A stretch of 64,000 nt of DNA from the NCBI GenBank assembly GCA_000727475.1, contig KL647310.1, positions 1,570,849 through 1,634,848 of the forward strand, written 5' to 3'. Shown here in pieces: positions 1-11,400 of this stretch (the first letter of the stretch is position 1; every line of letters begins with the position of its first letter). The notes beneath the pieces are model-generated. The model did no database searches. It was given only the letters and a program-made list of their open reading frames with translations, and had not been told where the DNA came from. The translations under genes and the position numbers were made by a program. Source of the stretch: Sarcocystis neurona (lineage: Eukaryota > Apicomplexa > Conoidasida > Eucoccidiorida > Sarcocystidae).

Positions 1-3000
1 TCTCCATTTGCACGTGCTAATGACACCCTATAATCTACGTCTGGGCGCTACTAAGTTAAAGTGTGTCAGAGCACAAGGAGGATACTACTACAACGCGCTG
101 ATTGAGCTTCGCGCGCTGCTCATCGTCGCACGCCAACACTATGTATATTTACATATATGTGCATGAAGAAGAGAAGCAGAAACAGCGGCAGCGTGAGTGA
201 CCCTTCGTCTTGCTGGAGGAGGAGGAAAATTTTCGAAATAGTTTTCTTGCGTAGAACGATAACAAAGCAGTAGATGACGTAGATCGTTCTTTCTCGCCGA
301 TGATCTGCTGATCAACCAAGGCATCCACCACCTGCTAGAGTGCCCCCTCACAAAAAAGATATCTCTCTATGGCAAAGCCTCTCTTACTATTTTGCCTACA
401 CATATCTATGCATATTAATACGTAGGTACACCTCCCAACTTCTGCAGAAGTAGCAACAATTCTGCTCTGAAGTCCAAGGCTTTATCATGAATACCTGCGG
501 CACCATGTTAGCGCACCTGACGGTTTTCGACGATGTGAGGTTCTGCTGACGCAGACATCTTCTGTTCACCGGGTAACGAACGACGAGTCACCCAAGACAC
601 ATTCGCTACGCTTTACTGCGAAAGCCGCGGGAAGCCGTATATCCGCCAGAAACAAGTGAAACTGACCACTCTATGCTGCTGCTGGTCTTTACTAGCGAAG
701 CATTTACCCCTTTACTACACGAAAACAACATGTACTTTAACTCGTGTGTCGAACTCCCCCTGCAAGGTGATTCTATCTTGCATTTTGTAGAAGCGAGCAC
801 AATTCAACGGGAAAAGGTGTTAGATTTCATGTCTTGTGAGCTGCAGCACCTCAGTGTACCCAGCTGTTTTAATACTCCTCAGCCCCACCTGTGTAGGAGA
901 GAGTTGCTCAACGTAGCGGCCCCTTCGCTGCGTACCCTACAGTACATCCCTGTAGACGTACAGCGTGTGTTCCCGCATCGATCACGTACACCTGCGAATA
1001 CGTACATAGCCCCGTGCAAATGTGTGTTTCACAAGCGCGGCACCCGATGAAGGATATACGTGCACGACCGTTGTTGCGGTCATTTTCTGCGACAACTCTG
1101 TGCACACGTACTCCTCTACATGTGCGTGTCTCCGCACACGGAATGCGGCCGTGAGCACCAGTGTAGCGTGCAGTAGATTAGCGATGAATGTGTCTCAATG
1201 CGCTGCTAGGACAGAATGCGAGAAGTGAACTCTAGGGAACTGCCGCCCGCTACACGCGCTGCTGTCGGTGTTGACGCGTATCTTTGGACGACTGTTGTTG
1301 CAGCGCTTCTCATTATCGCTGTTGCAAAAGCATCTTCCTACGCATCTGTTACTGCTTCTGCTGCCATAGCGTCTCTTACTAGACTGCTCCGGCAGCATCC
1401 TCCTGCGACGCTATTGTTGATTTTGCTTAGCTCCTCCAGAAGGAGAACCTCATTACAGTTTCTAGAGATGGCGCGTGCAGCTGGTTTCTGCGCACGCACA
1501 GATACGTGCGTGTGTGTCTTCACACAAATGTACTTATATGTACCGCTGTAAACGTACACAGGATGCACTGCATTTGCTGGCGGATTCACCGCCGCTCAGG
1601 ACAGGCGTCTTACAGCGCATGCGTCTGGTAACTGGTAGGGAAAGAGCAAAGAAGGGTGCGTGTACAGATAGGTACATATGTGCGTATTCCTAGAGGGGGA
1701 GACGAGTAGCATCAGCTCGACGACTGCAGCGGCTATTATTACGACAGCTGACCAGCAAATACGTGCAGATCCTTGTGTGTCTGCCGGAACGCAACCCGCA
1801 CGCATGCCCATGTGCCTACATCTTTATAGGCATCGTACATTCTTGTCTACACCTGAACATATACACATACTGAAGCGCACGTACACGTACCGAATACGTT
1901 GATTCAGTCAGCCCTTTACACGCCAGTGGAGATGCGAACATACTGGCATATACGGACGTACAAGTATACATATCTTGCACGTAGATGGGCGGATATTCGA
2001 ACGTACGTCCACATCGACACGTCGGTCCACGTGTTTCATGTATGTATATATACATCCGCGGATACGCTGCTTCACTGCAACTGCGCACGGAGAATGACCA
2101 CACGAAACGTCTCGTCCGAGAGGACTAATGTACCTTCATGCATACGTTGTCGCACACTTGGAGACACTACATTCTACCAAGGTGAGTTCATCTACCTGTG
2201 CGTTGTTGAAGACAGAAAAGACGCTAGGAAGAAGTCGTGCCGGTGCCGTCGGCCTCACACACGCGCCAACCATAAATGCACGCAACTGTGTACACTTGCT
2301 TACACACTGCATCCTCGCATATATCTCACACACGTGAAACGCTCACTCACAAAGTCACCATACACCTATATATATAGTGATTATTCCGCGCCGTGCACTA
2401 CAGCAGTAAAGGCAGACTGAGACCTGAACATAGGTCCTCATCAGTGCCCATCTGCTCGCAGAGACTGCGCAGAGTCGCCTCCACTGCCAGCCGCACCATC
2501 CTGCAGCAGCAGCACCAGCACCAGGAGCAACACGAGGAGACGGCGTCTCGCTGTGGGAGTCGTCTACTTGGCAGACTGTGACCCTTTAGTAGGAACGCAA
2601 TTCGCACACTGCAAGGCAACACCGGTATCTTGGGATAGACGCTTATGACGAAGAGGAGTGCCTTTTTCTTCACGAATCGCTTCGTGTCCTCAGACGCCTG
2701 CGCCTGCTACGAGTACACTTCCCATCTGTGTCCAAAGTCGTCTGCCATCCGCATGCGTATCACGCATATACAGAGCCACAGGATCGCACGAGACAGCTGC
2801 GCTGTCTTCCTGGTGGCGCGTCACATCTGCCCGTGCTTACGAACGTCAGATCCACCTACGGCAAGAAGCTCTACATCATCTTCCACACGCAGGCTCCTCT
2901 ACACGTGAACACGCGCAGTAGTGCTATGTACAGCGTACAGGCGCAGATGTGTGCGCATCCCTTTGTGTAAGTATCTCTCTCTATATATATACATATATAT

Positions 3001-3460
3001 GTATAGGTTGACCTATGACTGGACACTGATACATACCTACACGCGCCAATTCCGAGGAGACAGCTAGCATGCTTGGAAGACAGTAAGTGAGTGCACAAAG
3101 TGTTCGTCCTGTACGCAGGCTCCTTTGTACGCGTACACACGCATTTGTATGAGGAGACCTACAGACGCACACACACGTATGTACACGGGGCCCTCTTCTT
3201 CTCTCTTTACACCTGAGCAAATATGTGTGTGTGTGTGTTTTTGGGTGTGTGCGTCATTCAAGCTCAAAAGCAGATACACATGTGTGCGGGAAAGAGAGGG
3301 GACGCGACCGCTACCCCACGTCAAGAGGGCGCCAATCGTTGTAGCAACGATAGCGTCACAGCAGAAGCTGAGCTCAGCTGCGCCGAGCCACAGAGACATA
3401 AAGGAAGACGGGGCGCGGCGCAGTTGGCGTGCAGCAGCTGTTGTGCAGAAGCAGAAACGA

Positions 3461-3910
3461 GCCAATGACAACAAAAGGAGAGGGGGAAGGTAGAGCGAGG
3501 AAAAGGAAGATGGACGCATAAGAGGAAGAAGAAATGGGAGAACGAGGAGAAAAAAGAAAAAGGAACACAAGAAGGAGCGAAAACGCGAAAGTAGACGCGG
3601 CAGAAGCAAACGACGAGAAGTCGGCGGAAGAGAAAGACACGAGAGGAAGCGGAAGGAAGGGCAAGCATGGAAAAGAAGGCAGAATGCGAGACGAAAGACG
3701 CAGACGCAAGGAGAACAAAAGCCGTGACGGGAAAAGGCAGAGAAGGCATCAGCAAACTGGGATACAAAAGGAGAAACAGATGTGCAGAAGAGCGGCGCTG
3801 ACCATGAAAAAAACGGAGACGGAAACAAAGGGCGCACAGGTGACGTAGAACAGGTAAGAAAGACGGGCAAATGGGAGACGAGAAAGAGGACGTCAAGGTG
3901 CGAGCAACAG
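3461..3910. repeat. Purine-rich plus-strand tract, about 450 bp
   Basis: Plus-strand purines greatly outnumber pyrimidines, in an irregular AG mixture (GGAAGATGG, GAGGAAGAAGAAATGGGAG and similar) rather than a simple repeat. The minus strand reads as a hydrophobic Phe/Leu/Ser frame that is an artefact of the pyrimidine bias. A similar tract at 43.37-43.88 kb sits between an apparent donor and acceptor, suggesting intronic sequence. Confidence 0.7.
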
Positions 3911-4338
3911 CAGGAGGAAGAGGAAGAGCAGCGACACTTGGCAGGCCTTCGGCTGGAAAGCGGCCCTTTCTGTCGCAAGAAGCACCAACTGCCTACGACA
4001 CCCGCGTGTCTACCCACACAACAGCAGCAAAACAGGCAGCCGCAGCAGCGCAGCAGCCGCGCACCCATCCATGTCTGCGTGTGCAAGCGTGGACTGTGTA
4101 CGCGCTTGAGGCGCCGCCGCCGGCACCGAAAGGAACCGCGACAAAGCAGCAGCTGCTCTCCTACAGAAAAAGGCACTGCAGCAGCAGCAGCGGCAGAGGG
4201 GGGAGAGGCCCTCTGAACTGCTGGAGCAGCTCACCTGTCGTCACTTCGAACACACCGAATGATATCCGGCAGCAGCAGCACGAGGTGACTCTTCGATCCT
4301 GTGGCGCAGCACGAACAGAGGAGGGGGAGACTCAGCGT

Positions 4339-4340
4339 TC

Positions 4341-4374
<34 letters not shown>

Positions 4375-4402
4375 CGTGTATGTATATATATATATATATC
4401 CA
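4339..4402. repeat. (TA)n microsatellite
   Basis: Nearly uninterrupted TA dinucleotides with one ACGTGTATG interruption. It lies in the region downstream of MON2 exon 8. Confidence 0.9.
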
Positions 4403-5021
4403 CATGAATGTCCGTGAATGAACACCTAGTACGTGGAAAACACAAGCACTTTTTACACGCACACAGCTGCGAATATATAGTTTTGCAAGTGTTCACACTT
4501 CGCGTCATGCACCCGGCAAAATTTAGTGTACTCTACGTACGCCGAAGAAGTCGCTGCACAGACACAACGACGCCAACGTGACCGACGATCCTGCGGCCTC
4601 GGAAGGTCACACCTATGTATATATGTACATGGATATATCTATCTATCTATATATATATATATATGTGCGCGCTGGGCTACAGTAGGCACGTGTGCACTTC
4701 ACTTCTCTTGATGTACAATTCAAATCGTCCACAGATATGTATGTACATAGAGAGATGGAAAAGAGACGGAGAGACAGGTAGAGGTATGCCTACGTGTGTC
4801 TCTACGAATAGAAGGCTTGAAGAACGCATGACCTCCAGCACACTGCTGGAGCGTACACATATGCACACACACACACGACGCACAAGTCCACTCCAGAACA
4901 CATGTACAACTCTTTCTACAAACCCACATACATATGTGAATGTACAGAAGAATGAACTTAAGCCGTCGGCAGAGAGGAAGAGTCTCGTCAAGAAGAGTAC
5001 AGAATCGACTTCGGTAGATAC

Positions 5022-5475
5022 CTGCGGCTTCGAGCGCGGTCGCAAGGCGTCCTCTCCGATGGGGAAGAAGCGCTCGCTGTTTTTCCATTTGATCCCGCAG
5101 CGACCGCCGAAGCACTTGCTGCCTGGTCCCCCTGCTGCTGCTCTCTGCGCCCTGATTCTCGCGGGTCGTGGACGCTGCGTTGCTGCTGCAGGTGCTGCTC
5201 CTGCTCCTTCTCCGGCTGCCGCGGACACGCTCGCTGCCGTCGTCATTGTCGGTGCTGCGCCGGCTCCCGCTGCTAGCCACATCCGCCGCCTCCTCTTCTT
5301 GGTCGCGGCTGTGCCCGCTTTTCCACTCTTGCTTCTCCGCGAGGACGTACGAGGAGATGTTGAGAGCACGCAGACGCGAGAGAACGAACAGCAGCAGCTG
5401 CGAGTCAGACGCAGCAGCGATGCCCCCACTCCCGCTCGCCGTCACCTGTCGTTCCTGCAGGCGCCTGCTGTTGGT
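5022..5475 (-). CDS. MON2: MON2 exon 8 (3' end uncertain)
   Basis: The proposed acceptor GCATGCAG|ACC is phase 0. LQERQVT followed by [19 protein letters not shown] matches the family [20 protein letters not shown], and joined to exon 7 it keeps the expected order. A donor-like GCCGCAG|GTATCT occurs below 5022 (phase 1). [14 protein letters not shown] before it may correspond to the last MON2 helix. If that donor is not used, the frame runs on to a stop at 4720 through sequence that looks non-coding. The terminal exon was not identified. Confidence 0.55.
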
Positions 5476-8400
5476 CTGCATGCACGCGGAAGCCCACGAT
5501 CCACACGAGCTGCGGTAACTCCGACACGTGTGGCCTCTTCTTCACATACATCAAATATACACACACGCACGCTGCATGCTCCTCTCCTGCGCAGGTGAGG
5601 ACACAAACGCACCTGTGCGTACGTGTGTGGATACTCTGTAACGTGATGTCATCACACACTGATCCTGCTACGTCGTGGTGACTCTTGACACAAGCTGTAG
5701 CATCTGCAATATACAGGAGTACATCAGTTACAAACGGCGGAAACATGCGTATTTCTGTATGGGTACATACGCGTACACTGTAGCCCTGGTACTTTCCCGC
5801 ACGGAGGAAGACTGACCTGCGGGATGCTTTCATATCATAAATATGCGTCCTGGTGGAAAATATCACACTTCAAGACAAGAGAAATTCGAATGATACGTCA
5901 GCATAGGCGAGGATATGTTGACACATCTGCATGTAGTGGCACGATGGAAAAGCGTCCTGCTGCGATCCGGCACGAAGGCCCGTGAGGCCGCAGCTGGACA
6001 GACACACACACGTGTCGCAGCACGCTGACCACCGGCACACAGAAAACGTCTACACACACGCACATGCATCTATCTATCTATCCACCCATCCTTATCTCTC
6101 TCTATATATACACATATATATATGTATGTGTATCTGCACGTCTCTACCCCGCTTTCTGTCTGTCCACCTACAAATCTACGTGTATATATACATATGTATG
6201 TGTATACATGTGTATATGCCGCACAACGTGCTTCACTGTAGTTGTCTACCTGGCAACGGTAACGAGCCAGAGACACGCGGACGTCGCACATGACGTAAAC
6301 ACATACACATATGGAGCTTCCTTTGTTCCCTTCTTTCTCTGTCTGTCTTCGTTTGCATATACGTATATATACATATATATATATGTACAACCATTTCAGC
6401 GCGTGTGGAGCTGGCGCAGCGCTACACATTCCACGGCTGAAACTCACGCAGTTCTGTGTAGGGCTGCCTTTCTACGGGTGTATGTATCGAGACGGCATGT
6501 GAAGGTGTCCTTGCACGTGTGTGGAAGCGGGTGGCCTGGTCTCTCCTGCAGTGGGGAGACGCACAGACACTGCTGACGCCGTTGGCTGCCCGCCGCACAA
6601 ATTCGTGGTACATATAATCGCGAAAATGAGTATGTGGAGAACAACACTTGAGACTGAGAGCTTCATATAGCTACACGCAGGGCTCGGTATCCAAGTAGAC
6701 ATCTGTAAAAGATTAAAGTCAGTGTCTCTTCCTCTTCCTTTCTACCCATCTATTCCTCCCTTTCTACATATATCGTTACACATATACGTACATACATATA
6801 TATATATATATATACATATACACCACTTTCTCTCTTCTCACATGTGTGTATACAAACTTATATATATACACACAAGAACAGTCGTACCAGCTAACACGCT
6901 TTCTTGCTATCTTGGCGCCGCCCAGCAACGGCGGCATAGTGGCTGCACGCGCGCATGAGACTCACTTGCTGCCAGGATGGACCCCTTGCCGGCTCTCCCC
7001 ACCCCGCCTCGCGTCCACGCTGTTGCTGCTGCTGTTGCCAGTGCTGCTCCCGCCGCCCAAAGGGCTGCAGCACCTGCTGCGTTTCCGCCATTTTCGCCGC
7101 GTGCTGCTGCAGAAGTTGTTTGCAGCGGCGCAGCAGGAGTGGCAGGACGGACTGCAGCCGCGAACGCGCAGCGCGCCCCAAAATCACGTCTTCTTTTCCC
7201 TCCTGTGCTTCTTCTCCTTCTCTGCTGCACCGAGTTTGCCGTGGGTCTTCTGTTTCTCGGTACCCCGTTGCCTCCTCCTGCGGGCCGTTCTCCTGTTGCA
7301 CTGTCTCCGCCTTAGCTGGTGACGCTGCGGCGTGCAGCAGTTCTTCTTCACCCGAACGATTCTCCGCTTCACAAAGATCGAAGAGCCTGCAGCACAGCGC
7401 AGCTTCCGCAGGAAACGAGGCGCCACATTCAACAACGGTGCACGCAGTGTAGTCGTACACACATGCGTGTTTTCCTGTACACAGATATGCACATATGTGG
7501 GCAACAGCTAGGAGCACAAAGATGCAATAACATCAATCTGTTTCGGCCTGTACACAGAGAGAAAGAATTACAAGAGGATACATACTTCGCTGATGATATA
7601 TACATATATATATATATATTTGTGTGAAAACGCGGAAAGATGTCTATCTTAGGAAGTAAGCCACTGTTACAGCAGCGACATACACATACATATACATGTA
7701 TACACACAAATATAGAGACATATACGTATACACACACATATACACATATACGTGTGGAGATAATTTTTTGTATATACCTCATATATACGTATACACAGTC
7801 TTGTGCATATCTATCTACACGCAACACCCTATTCATTCACATACAATATATACATCTGACGTGTGCACCCACGCGCCCACACGTACGCATACATACGTAC
7901 ACGCATGCAAGAAACACAATTTCCCGGCGTACAGGGGACATGTATGGAGACGGGAGGGTGGTACGCATGTACGCCGCTGTCTCTGCAGTTGGAAGAGACT
8001 GCATCAGCCAGGTTTCCCTGCATGTGTTGAGAGAGATGTCAAGCAGAGATTTCTCTGGGAAGCAATAACACTGGCACAAGCAACTCCTGCAGCACAGCGA
8101 CCAGGAGAAGGAACTCCACCAGCAGCAACAGCCACAGGAGAGCAGCAAGAGGATGACCACCACTCGCAGCAATGAATACCCGCAGTAGCGGCACTGCAGG
8201 CAGCCCGTGAGTAACATCACGCATCCAGCAGCAGGAGCAACATCTGCAGCAGCAACACCATCAGAAGCACGAGCAACACCTGCAGCAGCAACACCATCAG
8301 CAGCAATTGCCGCATCTCGTACATTTTCTCGGCAGGTTCTGGAGTCTGTGGCTCTCAACCTGCACGCGTGCGACGTACAGAAAACGACATCGGCAGGAAG

Positions 8401-11400
8401 AGGAAGGGCCGCAGAAGTTGCGGGGCAGGAGCAGGACGGAAACAAGCATCGGCAGCAGCAGATCCGATCGTCTATCATCTGTCTTATGCGTGTGCAGATA
8501 TATATGTGTGAAGTACTTCCATACACACACACACACGCACACACAAATGTAGACGCGTGTTTGCCATCCGTTATCCTTACATATAGACTTTGTGTCAGTA
8601 CATCACAACACCAGCTGCAGCAGCGTATGCAAGAAAAGCTTATCCACCAGCGGCACCAGCAGCACTCACACAGGGTAACACTCATAGACATCTTAGTCGG
8701 CTCACATGTGGAATACTTCATGGGCCAGAAGGGGCTGCGCAGTGCTGGCAGCAGAACAGAGATCGTCGACTACTGCCACCTGCACGCAAAATACACAGCA
8801 CGAGCAGCAACACAGCGGCAGAGGAGCAGCAGCTGCAGTACCAACACAGCAGCGCAGCAAAAGGAGCAGTACCGGCCGCAGCGGCCCAACAAGAGCAGCT
8901 GCGAAAGCGGCATGGTCACTGCGTCGCAGGAGGAGCCGCCAGCGCAGTATGACTGCTGAAGCAGCAAAGCAGCAGCAGCAGCAAGAACACAGCGGGAGGT
9001 GCGGCGGCACAACATCAACAGCGAGTGTGCAGCAACAGCAACAAGGAGCCGCCGCGGGCGCTGTCGGAGCACCGTAGCTGCAGCAGCACTGCACAGCGCC
9101 ACGAGCAGCAGCAGAAGCGGAAGCACCAGAGCAGCTTCAACGACTCAGTCTCCTTGAAACAAACGACAAATGAGACCGGAGGAGGAGCTACGTGTCTACT
9201 CCTGTAGAGAGGAGTAGATAACATACATACAGACACATACGCACACGTACGCATATACACACATATCTATACACAAGGGAGAACGAGAATACCGCATGCG
9301 GACCTACACTTATGGAGCACAACGCTGTGGACATTGTCTTTATTCAACCACAATTGGAATACAAGCTGCGACTATACACTACAAATACAAAAGAACGTAC
9401 ACATACATGTATGTATGTACACATATACATCCATACATACACATACACACATACATATATACATGCATACATACAGATACATACACACACACAGATACAT
9501 ACACACACACAGATACATACACACACACAGATACATACATACACACAGATACATATATACACACAGATACATATATACATATATACATACGTACACACAT
9601 ACATATACATATATATATATATATATGTATACGTACATACACACATACACATGCATACATACGTACGTACACACGCATGCATACATACGTACACACACAT
9701 ATACATATATACATACATACACATATATACATAACTACATACACGTACATACATACATACATTCAAATATGCATACACCTATCTATTCACAGTGCGCAGG
9801 AAGGTCTGCTCATTCATCATGAAAACGTACACCGCGGCGTGTTGTGTTGTATGTGACTCTTTTGTGTCTCTATGTTACCGCCTACATGCGCGTTATGTGC
9901 GTCTGTGGGCGGACGCCTCAGTAGTCGCCTGTCGCTTTGCGCACGTCAACCGAGGAATATTTTCTTCCATCGAGGCAACGGACACAGACGGGTACAACGG
10001 CGAAGCTCTCTTTAGAAACTCGGCTCACGCAACAGCTTCACACATACACACAAACACACGTAAACGTACCTCTTCCTACATACCTGCGTACATCCATACA
10101 TACGCACAGACATGCGTACACCCGTTTACGTGCCTATGCACACATACACGCATATTGCAGATGATGACCGTGCGGCTCCGCTGGGGCTCCTGAAGCTACG
10201 ACGACGACCCGCGCTGCTGTGGCAACACCAACTACCGCCGTCAAAGCACGTGCTCTGCTGCTGCAGTCTACAGTAGTGCTTAAGGGGCCTCGCTCGGTGG
10301 GGCGAGTTCACTGGTGCGCGTTCTCTTATGCACACACACCCAGCAACACGGACACAGCTATCCATATATGTATACGAATGCATACAACTAAATAACGCCC
10401 GGACATGGACGCACACGGACCTATACATGTGTTGACGTATGCAATCAGCCACCGCCCCAGTACGAACACATGGATACCCATACGTGTGTGTGCACATGTA
10501 TACCCACACATATATATACGTACATATGTATGTGTACATACGTCCCTCCTACATATCCACGAATCTGCAGATATACGTAAAAATATGTATGTATATAAGC
10601 ACATGCAATTACACACTTACGTGCCCTCCAGATACATGCGTACGTACGTAAGTATATATATATATATATATAATGTGCGGGGAGACGCACATCCCCCCAA
10701 CACACACGTGGATACACAGATTCGTGTGTCTTCCGCACAAAAACAGGCATTCTTTCCGTCCCTTTTTTGACATGGCGTTCTCTATCGTCTCAAGACAGAA
10801 GCCATATCCATATGTCTATCTACGGTACCAATACCGACGCAACGTACATGTATACATATACATATATATATGTATGTATGTATATGAGGTGGGCAGATAC
10901 AGCTGCACGCATTCCATCGGTATGGATCTCTGAAGAGCACGATAACAGTCCGCCGGTTTTCTTGCACTATCGACGTGCGCCACTTCAGAAGTCGCTTTCA
11001 GCAGAATGTAACACGCCCCTATTTTTTACGTGGTAGTTGTACTTACGAAAGAGGAATACAACTTTGATGGACACCCCCAGGCTCGGTTGCCGAGGGCTTC
11101 CTTCGCCATCCGCAGCATCCACCGGCCGAAGAAGAGGGTGGCAGCGGCAGAATCTAAATCAGTCCCGCCTGCTGCCGCTTCTCCACAACCTCCTCCTGCT
11201 TCTCCCCACCCTCCTCCTGCTGCTGCTGTTCCTGATGGGGTTGCTGCAGCACTTGCAGCGTGGCGGAAAGGGGAGCCTTGCAGTTCTTCCAAGCACTCGT
11301 CTCTCCACGGAGAAAAGCTCAGCTGCGGTACCTGCTGCTGATGCTGCTGCCACTGCTGCACGTGTTGCTGCTGCTGTTGCTGCTGCTGCTGCACAACGGT

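Larger units (their letters stand above)
1..5021. other. 3' flank of MON2; no supported gene
   Basis: The last MON2 exon and the polyadenylation region must lie here or just above, but were not identified. The stretch holds (TA)n near 4.34-4.40 kb, (CA)n and mixed microsatellites, and a purine-rich tract at 3.46-3.91 kb. Two minus-strand exon-like pieces were seen: near 2.60-2.43 kb (VRLAVEATLRSLCEQMG, helical, conceivably the final MON2 helix) and near 1.49-1.35 kb (CNEVLLLEELSKINNSVAG after a GTGCGCAG acceptor). Neither could be joined in phase to exon 8. Confidence 0.5.
7362..11046 (-). other. MON2 intron 6, microsatellite- and CAG-rich
   Basis: The donor is GTAAGTAC at 11046. The interval holds (TA)n near 7.60 kb, TATAC/ACAC repeats at 7.68-7.77 kb, a CAG-rich block at about 8.05-9.12 kb, the long ACAT-type array at 9.39-9.77 kb and more TA/ACGT microsatellite at 10.49-10.68 kb. 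An unrecognised MON2 exon could be present, but no family landmark was seen. Confidence 0.55.

Noticed and set aside
3064..4176. 370-codon minus-strand frame rich in Phe, Leu, Ser and Cys that resembles a membrane protein
   Set aside because: Its hydrophobicity comes entirely from the pyrimidine-biased tract at 3.46-3.91 kb. It has no regular segment spacing and runs into (CA)n at its end.
9296..9856. Tyr/Thr/His/Ile repeat proteins on both strands, or a CRISPR-like array
   Set aside because: Simple ACAT/ACAC microsatellite with no spacers; all six frames are equally open and equally repetitive.
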